64,000 nt of DNA, taken from positions 434,001 through 498,000 of the forward strand of contig CAJNOJ010000047.1 of assembly GCA_905250025.1 (NCBI GenBank). The letters are read 5' to 3'. This DNA is from Adineta ricciae (taxonomy: Eukaryota; Rotifera; Eurotatoria; Adinetida; Adinetidae). The position numbers were made by a program, and so were the translations under genes. Each line of letters opens with the position of its first letter. The stretch's first letter is position 1. Of this stretch, positions 11,679-25,155 are shown one piece after another. The notes beneath the pieces were generated by a model. That model worked only from the letters and a program-made list of their open reading frames with translations, was not told where the DNA came from and did not search any database.

Positions 11679-14600
11679 ATGGCGACATTAGTACAGAATG
11701 ATAGTGAACAGAGACAATCTGCTGTTGGTCTTTTGTTCATCTTTGGAGATATTATTTCCAATCCGCAGCGCGATGAAGTTGTTGTTTATCTGAAAAAGGC
11801 CTTAAAACAAATCAATTCTACTAAACTTAGTCAAATAGAAGATGTTTTTAACAATTTAATTTCTAATGATGATTTTCAAGGAGGTATGTCATTTCAATCG
11901 CTTTGCAAACCTTCTATGTTTGTTGTCAATTGTAATAGATTCTCAATATCGTCAAATAGTGAATTCGGAGAGTGGCTCAATTGCTGGATTTCTTTATTTA
12001 CCAAATTTTCATACAGTAATAAATGTACTCAAAGATTATTTCAATTCTTGTTCTCATGTTTCTCTCATCTTTTCTGGTAAAAATCATTTTGAACAGTTGT
12101 TCAGTTTTCTACAGTGCAATGAATTTTCTAGGTCAACAACTCGATTCAAATGGTGGTTTGTTTTTAGCGGATTCGGTGTTTACGTCGGATCATTTGCAGA
12201 ATTTATTCGAAGAGAATGCAACATTTGTGGTTCAAGATCTGCAAATTGTCTTACCATATGTTTCTTCTTCGTGGACGCGATTATTAAAACAAAAACATAT
12301 AAAGAATGTTCAAATTGATGATGTATCGAGAGAAAATAATGAAGAAAAGATATTCGGAGAACGATTTTACGAACGGTTGGTTCAAGTGTTAACTAAAGAC
12401 ACGATTAATTTTGATATCTATTCAAAACTAAGGCCACGTGATAGTTCAGGAACAAGTGAGTATTCAAGGAAATATCAAACGGATATTTATTTATAAATTT
12501 TAGTTGCTTTCGATGAACCTAATCTTTATATTCTATATGGACAACAAGGAGAAGCATCTTTATTTGGCATTCGAGGCTTTGTCGTGTTGGTCAACGGAGG
12601 ATTTAGGTTAAAAAAACGCGAAATTTTTCATTTCATTGTTAACTGAACATGAAATTCTCTTCTAGTCGAACGCCGTCCTACTGGAATTTACTTCGCGGTC
12701 TACAGAACGTCGATGCCTGTGTATTAACACATTTTGACTATGACGTTCTACCCGGTTTACAAACAATTCTTCATCGCAAAACATTAACAACATTACATGA
12801 TGGTCGTATATGTAAACCAGATTTCGGCGCGATATTTCTCAACCATGTTCAACGTGCAAAGGTTCAATCCGTTAATTCATCGAAAAATTCTCCTAACAGT
12901 AAATTATTAGTCAATATTTCGCATAATATCGATCAAGTATTAAATGACATCAAACAATTGAATATCGACACGTATGATTTAGTTAAACACACAGCACCAA
13001 ATAAACCTAGTATCGAACCAATTAATCTTTACAAAAAAATTGCCTTTGGATCACTTGATCTCTACGTACTCTATCCAACATCATCAGCAGCAGAAGATGA
13101 TAAAGCCTTGGCTAATCTACAGAAAGTAAAGTTATTTATTATTTTGATCAAACGTCATGTTCTTTCTTAATTGTCACCTATAGATGCCAATTCGTGATCA
13201 ACAACCATCACCTGCTTTGATTCCCCTTCATCATTGGTATTCATCATGTACTCTTCTTGTTTGGACGCCAACATCGAAATCTAGCAAAGATACACTTGTT
13301 CGTATTTTGTACACCGGTGTATGCCCGCAAACACTTGTCTTCGAAGCATTGGCGAGAGGTCGTCATCTCGAATTCTTACATGAATCTCAAATAACTCGCA
13401 TAAGTAGTAATGCTAAACCAACTGGATCAACAAATACAAGTGCAAGTAGTAAACATGTAGTACAGAAACCGAAGCCAACATCTGCAGTACCAAACGGGGA
13501 ACCAGCTAAAAATCCATCTCGACCGGCTACCACTAAACCGAAGTCAACAACAACAACAACAACAACGGCGGTGGCAGGAAAACTGGATAAACCTCGATCG
13601 GCGCCGACGACAACAACAACTACAGGAAGAAAGGTAAAGCTAGTTTCGATTTCGTTAGCAGGCAATTGATTCGTTTTTTCTTCATCATTCAGAGTACTAT
13701 ACCAACAACAGGAAGGTCTACTCAAGTAAATAATAAAGAAAAACAGGCGACAAATTCCACCGAGCCTACAGCACAAAATAATCCTCTTGAGCAAAAATCC
13801 GAAGTACGCAACCAATGCTATAAACTCAATAAATTGCTTGTACCTACGTTTATTTTCTAGGATCAGCAGAACGAGGAGCCAAAACCAGTCGATGGTGATA
13901 ATTTAGCTCAACATCGTCCTGAATCCTTATCATTCACTAATGATATCAATGAAACCTTTGTCGAAAGTAACAGTGCAACGCCTATGGATGAATCAGTAAC
14001 ACATTTAATTGCGACTGATCCCATGACAACAAGCTTCGTTGATGGTGCACCGAACACGCGAAATCCATTTCTTGAACAAAACGAGAATGTGGAAATCATT
14101 CATCATTCAACGTCAGGATCAACAAAACTACCAATGCCATCGATTGAGGAAATCAATCCACAAAATTTACCCATTGACGATGAAAATCAATCAAAGAAAG
14201 TTGCAGCAAAAAAAACGATTGCTTCAACTAGTTCAACTGCAACATATTCTCGCAAATCTAAACAAAACCAACTATCCGGTCCGATATTCTATGTTGATGT
14301 GGCATATATACCCAATCATGGTAACGAACATTATGTTGACAGTGAATTCTTTCGTCGTATTCGCGCACGTTATTACGTATTAAATGCCGTAGAAATCAGT
14401 CGATTAACATTAGAATCTCTTATTGAAGGCAAACAACAATGGGATAAACAAGAGCAAATACCTGTAAGAAAAACTTCTCTGCTCAGAAGGAGATATGAGT
14501 TTTACTTGTTTGTTTAGGTAACGCTTGTTCCAACATTTGACGGTGATCAACTCCGACAATTCTTTGTGATGAATAAAGCACGTTTAGCAGAACTTAATAT

Positions 14601-14691
14601 AAACATTCTTCCAGCTTCAACTCGGTGTAATGTGCAATATGATGATGAAGGATCACCAGCACAACGGTTACGTTTCAGTCAAGAACAATAA
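11679..14691 (+). CDS. MAP1: Microtubule-associated protein 1 (MAP1/Futsch)
   Basis: Nine exons: 11679-11883, 11939-12076, 12132-12455, 12504-12606, 12666-13125, 13184-13633, 13693-13803, 13861-14463, 14518-14691 (2568 nt, 855 aa). The N-terminal half is the metallo-beta-lactamase-like MAP1 domain, with VVLVNGGF, the stretch from SYWNLLRGLQ to DACVLTHFDYDVLPG, and FGSLDLYVLYPT. The middle is a low-complexity Thr/Lys/Pro linker. The C-terminus is the conserved MAP1 light chain: YVDVAYIPNHG, FFRRIRARYYVL, LIEGKQQWDKQ, VTLVPTFDGDQ. MAP1 proteins bind and stabilise microtubules. At 855 aa this is much shorter than MAP1A/B or Futsch and nearer MAP1S, because the linker is short. Highly confident family call. 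Confidence 0.92.
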
Positions 14692-16238
14692 ATATCAAAT
14701 TTTCTTTGAATCTAGTCGAAAATTCTCTCAACAATCTCTCCATAAAAATAGTTCGATTTTCTTGTGTTATATTCGTCGAAATTCTATTTAATGAATAAAA
14801 TGTAATTCAAGATTTGTGTCCCTGATATTCTCATATGAAAACAAGAGAAAAACAAGTTATGATTGTACAGATATCTGCTAAATATAAAATTGAAGTAAAC
14901 TATGCGTTCGATTGTGTCCATGGAAATCGTGTACATCGATACAGAATTCCATATGCGATCTTTCACACGGTTCTCCATTTTAGTCTCATTCAAGATAGAT
15001 GTCAAATGTACTTTCAAGTCAAAAATATCACAAGCAACGAGTGCGTTATTAGTCGCTCTATCCTGCCAGCAGTATGTCAGATACTTTTCAAGTTGAGTTC
15101 CTGAATTTCTCATGCCTTCTCATTATATCGCAGCTGCATTATTAAATAGACAAGGTCAAAAACAATGGTCAGGAAATATCAAGTATTAATGTATTCCGTC
15201 TGTGAAAAAGGCAATGGTACACGTTTATTGAAATAATTGTGTAAGGTTTAGTCAGTAAATATCGTTACGCTGAGATTTACTTTTTTTACCTCAGAACAAT
15301 TTTAATCTAGGTTATCGCTGTTTAAAAAGTATTAGTGTTCTGAAAGACTCTTAATGAGTTATTAGGTGTTAATGCTTTCGGTAAGACAAATATCAGACGC
15401 TTTTCTCTAGTTTGACGCCTGATGTTGACTGAATATAGGGGATTCGGGTGATAATTAGCTGTTCTCAATTGTTATTCAGACGAAAAAGAAGTGTAAGAGT
15501 TGTTTTTCTGTCAGCGAGACGCTGTTGTTCTTCTCGTTCGGGATTTGTGGCACAAAAGGACAAACGAATGTTTTTTCTTCGTCGTCGAAGTACAAAATGA
15601 GTCTAGTACGAATAAAAGTGCGAGTAAATATGCGTAGTTTTCAATGTCATAAAGAACGATTTCGCAAACATAGGCAATGTCATTCGCCCGTCGAATCTGA
15701 AATGTGGAAACATCGATCGAACTCATTCGCGGGTGCAAATATATACAAAGCGAATATGAGATCTTTATGATTCATCATAGAGGAACAGAGTCGTATTGAA
15801 AGGTCGGTTCACTGAATTACTGTCTATCACGTTTAATGGCGAAAAACGTGACTCCCAGAAGAAGATTTTCGAGTACCTGTAGAAGTTATTTTGAAATGAG
15901 ATTTGTTGACTTTTCTTCAAAAGAAAATCGTCCTCCAGACGAAAAGTATTTCAAGGTGAAGTGGGTCTTGCTTTGCGAGATAACAAAACAATGTGCTGAA
16001 GTACGTATTCAACTTATCACTGTGTCTTATCTTAATTCTCACTCATCTGGTGACTTGTCTTTCGCATACAACTTCGACATGTTTGTGCAGACTTTTTTTT
16101 TGCAACAAAAAATAAAAATAAAAGGCGAAGCGGGAGAAAAATACTGAACAGAGGAATTTTCTGTAAAATAAATGATCATCAGCTCGGTCAAGTAGCTAAT
16201 CTCACATATTCAACAATCATATTTATAAAAGATGTTTG
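14692..16238. other. Intergenic, convergent gene ends
   Basis: About 1.5 kb between the 3' ends of MAP1 (plus) and the nuclear receptor (minus). Several short open frames on both strands lack splice-consistent partners, protein-like composition or recognisable domains. AATAAA near 14793 may serve MAP1. Confidence 0.5.
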
Positions 16239-18156
16239 TTATGCGGATTGCATTACACTTCGAAGAATTGCCGGTACTTGAAGTGGATCAGGTTGCGGAT
16301 CGAGACCTTGCTGAATATCCTGAAGAAGTCTTTGTATGAGTAGACATTGACTGATCAATGTCGAAAATATTCGAACTGCTCGGACACATCCGTAGATCTT
16401 CTCAGTCAATGACCACAATTGTTCGGTATAAACGTTTTGAATACGAAATATTTTTTGGCAGTTAGCGATTATTAGTTCAACTGAATACGCTGATGTTGAT
16501 AGACTGGTGGAAAAGAGAAAGATTACTAATGCGACTTGGATAAGTCGTTTGTCAATTTGAGCAATCGAGTTTAAAGCGCGCACAATCTTCGTTAGACGAG
16601 TATAGTTTTCGAATCCATATGCTTCGCAAATATCGCCGCCATGTATTGATTTTCTATTCGTATCTTCTTCGTGATATACATCTGCAATCGGATCATATCT
16701 ATAAGACGAAAAGATCAGGTTTCCATAGGACATGTTTTTTCTGACTTCGAACAACCTACCCGAGAGAAGCATGGAAGAAGAATATACACCAGAGGTTATT
16801 TTTGATCAGATTGACTTTATCTATTTCAATTAAGATATCGAAATCGTGCAATCGTTTGTAGAAATTGATTAAACGAAGAGCTGTTGTACTTCTTGCATTG
16901 ATTATTTGACAGATCGCAGTGATCTTTCGTGCTAATGGATATGACCACGCGTAGCTGATTACATCCGATTTCATGCTATCATGATAGGCGAGGACAACGT
17001 TAGCTATGATATCGTTGTTTTGAACTGTACGAGGAACTTTTCTCGATGTTTTGCTAGCTTTGTTAAAAAGAACAGTTTGAAGATCTAGATTGGTTTTTAT
17101 TGAGATTGGATCGTCACTGTTCGGAAATCGAAGCTTGCGATTCTCTTCGATTCGGCGCTTCTTACTCATTTTTTCTTCTTCGGTTAAAATCCATTCTTTC
17201 CTCATGCCTATTCCATAGAATATTCATCGTTTTTGAAGGAGAACGAAACGGGAAAAATGTATCCTTACCAACAGAAAAGCATTTTTTCAATCGACATGAT
17301 TTGCACCGACGTCGCGTTTCGAGTGTTATTTCACAATCTTGATCCCGACGACACTTTAATCGGTCCTGAATAATTTCCAAAATTCATCAATTCAGACTTC
17401 ATTCATTATGAAATCATTTACCGTGTTAATCAAAGCATTGCGTCGAAAGAATGCTTTGCAAGATTCACATGAGATTGCATCAAAATTATATCCATGCGCA
17501 ACAGCGCAGCAGACTAAAAATAGATAAATGAATGACGATAGTTTCTCTTCGAATCGACGATTAATGAGAGGAAAAAACGCGCGTTGAGATAAAAAAAAAC
17601 AGACTCTTCACTTCTAAGGACAATTTTTTTCGTTCTTATTATCGTGACCTTTTTTTTATTCCATTAGAGTTTTTCACGACTGAGCTGCAGAAGCATAAAA
17701 CATATTTACCAACGCAAGAAAGATCAGGCTTAGTCCGCACTTGGCCATCGGCGTTCGTGGTCGAACAAGCTGAAGAGTTCAGCGCGGATAAATCTTGAGA
17801 ATTTCGGTAGCGTCGTTTGCGAGTCGGAATAACGCTTGATGACGATGACTGTTTGCGAAAAAGAACGAAAGATTACATTGTTTTTTTATTGGATTAGATA
17901 AAAAATGTACCTGAGTCTGTGATTGAGGAAGGATTGATAGTTTCTCAATGTCGTTCTTAGCCAGTCTATCGATATTCATGGTAAATGTATCTGCTGATTG
18001 TCTCGAATTCAAGGAAGGACAATCGATTTTACTATTGTAGTCGTATATTTGAAAGTGAACTTTGTGATTGTCGGCTGGTCTGATTTTCTTCGCCAATGGG
18101 TCGAATTCGTATTTATCATCGTATGTCGATTGGTAATCATTTCGTGTTTGATACAT
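16239..18156 (-). CDS. Nuclear receptor, HR96/DAF-12 (NR1J)-like
   Basis: Six minus-strand exons: 18156-17911, 17848-17710, 17513-17422, 17365-17269, 17207-16760, 16698-16239 (1482 nt, 493 aa). After a disordered N-terminus comes a complete two-finger DNA-binding domain. Finger 1 is C-x2-C-x13-C-x2-C with P-box CESCKAFFRRN; finger 2 is C-x5-C-x9-C-x2-C ending CKSCRLKKCFSVGM. The P-box ESCKA is characteristic of the HR96/DAF-12 group rather than EGCKG receptors. The ligand-binding domain is divergent but keeps a helix 3-5 signature (INFYKRLHDFDILIEIDK) and a helical C-terminus. Members act in the nucleus as ligand-regulated transcription factors, often for sterols or xenobiotics; the ligand here is not predictable. 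The 196-nt intron inside finger 1 is long for this window. Confidence 0.85.
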
Positions 18157-21100
18157 AATAGAACGAAAACTTGTCTAAAAGAGAATAGCAAGTACGTCGA
18201 ATGTACTCCTGCGCGTTTTTCCTTTCCGATGAGAGAAAAAAGAGGGAGAGATGTTTTCAGGTAGAAAGGATGCAAAATGTGAAGAAATGAGAAAATGTAT
18301 AGGCGTATTTGGAGGTTTCTCGTCGAAGAGAGAAAAAAAAAATTTTCGCAGAAGAATGTACTAATTATTATTCGTTTGATGTGACGAATAATCAACCGAA
18401 ATGACTTGAGAAGCATGCAGGTTTATGTGGTCCATTAATTTCATCCGTACTAACTGAAAACGTTTCGTTTACGCAAATTTACCTAGTCGGGTGGGGTGAT
18501 GCGGCGCTTAAGTGTATATAATACACGCAGTCGTACCCTTAGAAGAGCAAGCCTCGTGTTTGCCGCGTTTAAGAAGCAGAGATAGAAAAGGCAAAAAAAT
18601 AGAAACGAGAGAAAGAAAGAAACAAAATCGTTAGAGCGACAACATAAAAGACAAACATAGCAGCGAAAAAGGAAAAAGCCATCAGGAACATTGATGTATT
18701 GCGAGAGATGCTTAAATAAATACATTCACACAGTCCGTCATGTTTTTTTGTCAATTTCGTTATTCAATCTAGGTCATTAACAAGAGAGAGAGAGGGAGAG
18801 ATAATGGTTTAGTTTTTATGATTGAATGAAACTATTGAGATTCTTTTCTTGCATATGTATCCAAAGTACATTCTCGACAAAAGGCGAAAACAAGATGTTA
18901 CCAATCATCATCAACAAGAGGAAACGCAAGGAACAAAAATTTGTCCTTTGAGTTTTATTTCATTGTGTGTTGAATTACTTCTCTCCTCTTTTTACGACAT
19001 ACTTAATCGTAAAAATATCGAACCGCGTTGACATGGTACATATTCATCTTGTGTATGATACGACGCGCCGTCGCTTGCTTAATACAACGGCAAAATATTC
19101 TTTCCTTGCGCGATAAAAAAGCAACGACGTAACAGAGAGAAAGAAAAAAACAACATTACACGCCTACTGCGAAATTTTTCTCATCAAACAATAAAGTACA
19201 AAATATTTAACGGAAAAAGAATGATGACGATTACACCTGTATGTGAAAGAACAACATCTTCTTCATGGTCTCTAGGGCTGGAACTCACGATCGTAAAGAT
19301 CCACTTTATATTTTGTAAATCATGCGTACATCAATTAAGAAGGAAAGAAACCAGGGATGATAGCCTATTCCAATTTGATTCGAGAGTCTAATTACTGTTT
19401 TCTAGGCGGTCACACAGAAAACAAGAAAAGTAATTTTGAATATGTCTCTGTTTAAAAATAGAATCTCGAACAGAGTCCTTTTGGAGTTGTTTGACACCTT
19501 ATCGCGGGGTAGAGTACATTCTTGTTCGCAGAGAAAAAAACAGCATTACATGTTCTTTTTCCTCTTCAAGTCGAAAGAAAGATGTAGGCGAAAGAAAACT
19601 TTTATTTTTATTTAAAACAGCAAGAGAGACGATTTGTAAATTGATCCAAATGCAACGGGTTTTATTTGCAATACTTCGTCTTTTCACAACAACAAGAAGA
19701 TTCGATTACTCATTCCTTCGGACGATGTATTTTGTGTTGGAAAAGAATCGAATGTGAAGATAGTTAAACTCTTAATGGGATAAAATTTCTATTTACGATT
19801 AATAACCGAAGCGTCTTTGAAATGGTTGGTTCTACACGAAAGTATAGATCAGAGCGAATGTCATGATAACATCTGAAAGCATTAGGCAGACGAGGCTTCC
19901 AATCGGGTACAATTTGCAGAAGAAGAAAAACAGCTGTAAGCCTCGTTGACATTGATTGAGATCTTCTATTTTTGTATCCGGCTATGTCTTAGTGACATGA
20001 GAAAAGAACACTAATTGATCGTATCAATATCGAATAATGGAATCGAACTACACAATTGTAATTGAGAACGGATACGATAATCGTTTCCTAATAAAATCAA
20101 AGTGATCTGAACGAGAAAGATTCATTGTGTCTGACTTTCACGGTCGTTGTCTTCTTGAATTTTGTAATATGAGAATAATTTGTCCTTGCTCTATCATTTA
20201 ACTATTCAATCAAATCAACATCAATGACACTGAAGACAAGAGAGCAGAAAAGAAATGAAACAGTCAAACTCTTTTGCCTCTCAAGTAACGGTCATTATCT
20301 TTTACTTACACATTGATTACATCATATTATTGTTTCGTGTTGTCCTTACGACGAAAAAAAAAACTTCATAAGCTATTTCATATTTGAACTTAAGTAAATA
20401 TCTCCTAATGGAATGTTCTCTTCGCTTGTTATGATGGACACTCTTTTTTTTGTCAATGGCCATGATATGTATATAAAGTCTTTCATTGTTTCGTCGATTA
20501 CGAAAGAGGATATTTCATCGTCTCATGTTAGTTGTAAGTATGTGTGTACAAATTTCAAAGTAAATGTCCTTTATATACATCAGTGAATTTGATTTTTACC
20601 GTTAGTTGAAAATCAAAATGAAAACGTCGTTCGGTTTTTTTTTCTTCTGCTCTTCTTTCAATGATGGTCATTATTATCAAATTGTGCAATGCAATTAAGA
20701 AGTGAATGTTGAGGGCAATGTTTCATTGATTATTTGTATTAAGAGAAAAGACCTAGATCGTTCTTTTTCCACAAGACTGTTCATTGATTTGCTTCTTGAA
20801 CGATATCGAATAAGTTTTTTTTCTTCTCTCTAATGAATATATGACGGGTAAGTCGACATTGACATATTCCTTCGGGTTTTTTTTTTGTATAATTAGTTAT
20901 TATAAACTTAATCTTCTTTGCTATTTATGCATTATGCAATCGAAAGAGTTTTGTCCAGTATTGCTTATTGACTGTGTCGAGTAGATGATGGTGCCGGAAC
21001 GTTGAAGAATGTCTCGATGATTGGAAGAATTAAAACTGATTGTGATTAGAATGTGAGTTCAAAGGGAAGAACGAAATTTTGTTTTAAGTAGGTGAAACTC

Positions 21101-21471
21101 GAACAAAAGTTTATTTGTTCTTGATCGACTGGACGATTATCATTTAGTACGATTGACTAAAACGTTTAGTCCATCTGTTTATGTCTGTATATATAAATAC
21201 GTGTGTGTCTGTGTGCAATACTCTTTCTCTTTTAAACAATATAGTCTTTGTGTTATCGATCGACTTCTCTTTTTCTCTCTTCATTCTTTTCATGTGTGTA
21301 TAAATACTCGGTGAATCATCGCTTTTCCTCACTTTTTCCATCGATTCACACTAGTCGACACGAAATGATTTGATTTGATTTGATTGCAACTGATGAATTT
21401 CATTCGATTTTAGATCAAGCAATAAATAAACTGTTTTTTCGCGTTGCGTGAGAGAGTGACGGCGAAGTCTA
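18157..21471. other. Long gene-free region between divergent genes
   Basis: About 3.3 kb separates the starts of the nuclear receptor (minus) and the formin (plus). It is AT-rich with polypurine/polypyrimidine and GA-rich tracts (for example 18784-18802). No open frame has convincing splice sites or domains, and I recognise no tRNA. It probably holds 5' UTR exons and regulatory DNA for both genes; it is the longest gene-free stretch here. Confidence 0.5.
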
Positions 21472-24400
21472 ATGTTGACTCCACCGATGACGACGATTAA
21501 TCAATACAGTTCGGAAACCGATGATGTTTTCATACATGGTCAGTACTTCCTGGAACGATTCCTTCTCTTTTTATTAGCTGATGTCAATCTTGTGCTTTAG
21601 AATCATTAAGCCAGTCGCCTTCAGATGGTTTCGTTGGATTTCCGCCTCCTCCTCCGCCACCTGCCCCACCTGTATTTATCAATACGATGGCAAACAATTG
21701 TCAAACACTACTTCCACAGCAAGAAGTTCAGCTTGTTGTGAATCCAGCGAATGTTACCGAAATTCAAGCACGATCAATACCATCTATGCTCATATCGACC
21801 AATAATATTTGGACGCGACGCACTTTACCGAATCTTCGTATCAAACAAACTGTATTCGATCAGCATTTTGGTGACACGAAATCGCCTATGACTGCCCGTT
21901 CTCGACGAGCGAGTGTATCTACAAGTTCATTAGGAGGAGGAGGAGGAGGAGGAGGAGGACTATCAGGTGGTATAAATGATGATGGACCATTAGCATTTGT
22001 TTTGCTTGATGCAACATCGAAGATGCTCTACGATGTACCCATGCGACACTTACTTCAATTAGTCAAAAAAGACTACGACGACGATGCCAGTATCGATCAT
22101 GTTATTCAAGCCATTGATGAAACACGTATGAAATCCGAATGGTGAGAATGCGAAAAAGAAAACAACACGATCGATTTTTGTATTCTCATGTTTAGGCTTG
22201 ATGCTGTAACAGCTTTGAATAAACAATTCGATAAACGACCAGAGGATAAAGCTCGGGTTTTGGCGCACAAAGGCTCAACGCATGGTTTAGTTCTAATCGA
22301 ACAATTCTTTGTTAAGCTCGTCCGCGTACCAGCCTATGAATTCAAGTTAATCTATTTGAAATTTCGTGAAGAAGCGCCAACACAACTCGAACGTATGGGT
22401 AAACATATTCATGATCTTCTGGAAAGCATCCAAACGATCTTAACGAACGAACAGCTACCAGGTATACTTCATCTACTCTGCCTCTTGTACAACAGCATTA
22501 CTGGTAAAACTGTTCCTGGTCTTCATTTCGATTCACTTCTGTCCGTTTTGTCAACACGAACTTTGAAACAGAATACAACAATTGCGCATTTACTCTGTCA
22601 AACTATGGAAGAACAATATCCGACATTGTTGGATATCTTTGAGAATCAAATCTTATTGAAACTGAAAGATCTTTCTGCATTGAAATACGTTCCAATTTAC
22701 TTAGATATTCGTCTGCTATACAACCGATACAAACAACTGAACTCATCATTGAATCAATGCGAAAGAGAATTAGTTTTCCTACCTGAACATATCAAGACAA
22801 CATTGAATGATTTGCAAGTTCAATTCACGAAATTATTTGATGATGAAAATCAAGTAAAAAAAGGTGAAAAAGACTTGACAACGTACTTCTGCTTACGTGA
22901 TTTACCTCTGGAAACTTGTCTATCGACGTTGGGACAATGCATTGATAAGCTTCGTCTATCGCATATGCAAAATCTTGAGCAGCGTCGTCGAAATCAATTG
23001 TTAACCAAACAACGAACTCTTCACACGCCATCACGTTCGTTGCGAAACATTCACGAATCATGTTCATCGGACACGAATATCTTTCGTGATCATCTGAACG
23101 TGCCGTTAACACCAATCGCATCTCGACAACGTTATAAAGTCAATCGAATAGCACGAGATCGATTTTCATCATCACGGGACGTAGATTATGATGAACAGCC
23201 AGTTCAAAATTTACTACCGAATGCAACGCCGAAAAAACGCGGATGTTCGCCAACACCGAAAACTGTTCTCACCAAACGACCATTCAATGTTCTTAAACCT
23301 TGCACTACAACTAAACTTCAAGAAGAAACCGTAAGTCTAATCAATCGGACGGAGAACTCGTTCATCGATCGAGAAATATTTAGAGTGGCGTTTTGATTTC
23401 ATCGGCGTCAGAAAACGAACTCGAAGATACGAACATGGATTGTTCGATGACTGAATCAACAAACTTGCCAACACCTACATCAGTGTCAGCATGCGAAAAT
23501 CAATTATCAGGCTATGTAACAACGCCAATTCGTCATGACTCAATGAACCCAATTAAATATGATCAACGAGAATCGATTGAAAATAAAGAAAATGATTCAG
23601 CAACCGAGGTAAGAAACTTTTCGCCTATGATCGATTTTACTAACATGTAACCTCGCATTTTTTTTGCTTCTGCTGCTTTTGTAGTTAACACATTGGTACA
23701 CGAATATATTTCATCAACTCTGGCGTTCGACTTTAATTAATATTTCTCCGAAAAATTGACCGTTGGAAAGCAGCTTTGTTCAGTTTTTTTTTCGTTTATA
23801 GTGTTCTTAGTTTAAGAAGATACTAATCCTTCATCAACTCAATCTAATACGGTTCGTTGGGAATGAAACTGATCTTCTTTAGCCAAAACTCTTGTGATAC
23901 GTAACGTTACTTCAATCCGTTTTGTTTTTATTGTTTCGTTTTATATTTCTTTCGTTCTTGTTCGTCTAGTTGATAGCTTTGTATGTTTTGTACTTACGAC
24001 TGATAGCTCTAGAAAGAAATTAATATAACCACTAAAGCAAACCTTGTTTCGTCTCTATCACTGATAATATCACACGAGCACAGAATTTGTTGTTGTTACT
24101 AACCTAAACAAAAGAAAATCGTGGAAGTATATCATTCTTTTCAGTTCTCTCCATCATCATCATCAAAGATCGTCGATGACACTATTTGCTCAGGATCAAC
24201 ATTTATTAATCCAAACGTTCAAATCCGTACGGAATCGCGATTATCAATAACTCTATCTGAACCCGATTCTTTGGATGAGAATTCTGAAGCGCACACCTAC
24301 GTGAATGGAATCGATAGATCGACTGTTCAACCCGTTCTACTGAATAATCAGCAGATGACAAAAGCTTCACCAAAACGTACGTCTGTATTGAGGAATCCTC

Positions 24401-24765
24401 GGTCAACTTCGACACATAATGTGCCTACTCGAAATATCCTGCGCTGCCCGGTATCACGACGATTTTCAACGGAAAATCCCTCAGAATTGAATTCTTCACC
24501 GATGATTCTATCTACAATTATAAATCGTCGTTTGTCATCGAGCAAGTCGCAAAAGCCGAATTCTGGAATTTCTTCCGGGCCAAAATCATCGTCAACGATT
24601 CAACCCCTTCGTGCCGTTCATATGTCTACAGTTACTACTCATGAGTCACCAAAAATCATGAAGAGACCTGCTGATAAAGGTCATTCTCAGACTATAACAA
24701 TGTCGAAATTTTCTACAAATAGAACAACATCGAGTTGTGTTGTTCCGTCATTTTCGCTAATTTAA
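21472..24765 (+). CDS. Formin with FH1 and FH2 domains
   Basis: Five exons: 21472-21538, 21601-22141, 22196-23330, 23384-23608, 24145-24765 (2589 nt, 862 aa). Near the N-terminus is a short FH1 profilin-binding stretch (GFPPPPPPPAPP). It is followed by an FH2 actin-nucleation domain: NIWTRRTLPNLRIKQTVFDQ, then the core helix LPGILHLLCLLYNSITGKTV and GLHFDSLLSVLSTRTLKQNT. The C-terminal 400 residues are disordered, basic and Ser-rich. The protein has a run of nine glycines (GGA/GGT codons at 21930-21960) between the start of FH2 and its core. No GBD/DID is present, so the layout resembles FHDC1-type or other short formins. The FH2 is divergent, and function in actin assembly is inferred. The last intron is 536 nt. 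Confidence 0.82.
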
Positions 24766-25155
24766 ATAATGACTGAATTTTCATTAGATTACTTCTTTTA
24801 ATGAGACAAGTAGCGAATAACAATTGGGTTGATGTTCCTTGTCTAATTCTTTTGTACTTTTGCTTTTCTTCGAATAAAATAATATGTTTCCATATGACTA
24901 TCAATGCCATCTATCAAACGAAGTTCTATTCAAAATAAATTACCTTATACAATCAACTTTGCTTCTGTCATATTTTCGAAAAAGTTTTTCGACTATATCT
25001 CATAAATTTTCTTGAAAAGTTCTCAAATTGAATTCCCATTCGGCCGTACATGGAAACCAATGAGAATCTGCAACGGACACTTGTTAGTTGGTTTGTTATT
25101 TTGTCAAAGGCTAAATAACGAAAGCTGATTCCACCATTGATTGTATATCATTCCA
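24766..25155. other. Intergenic, formin to OST3/6
   Basis: AT-rich spacer of 390 bases with AATAAA-type signals near 24876 and 24935. Nothing else supported. Confidence 0.5.

Noticed and set aside
14784..16147. Overlapping short ORFs on both strands after MAP1.
   Set aside because: Low-complexity, antisense to each other and unsupported by splice sites.
16756..16789. A 34-nt intron in the nuclear receptor gene.
   Set aside because: A canonical GTAGGT donor at 16759 with acceptor ending at 16699 gives a 61-nt intron, keeps frame and brings the total to 1482 nt, so the ultra-short intron is unnecessary.
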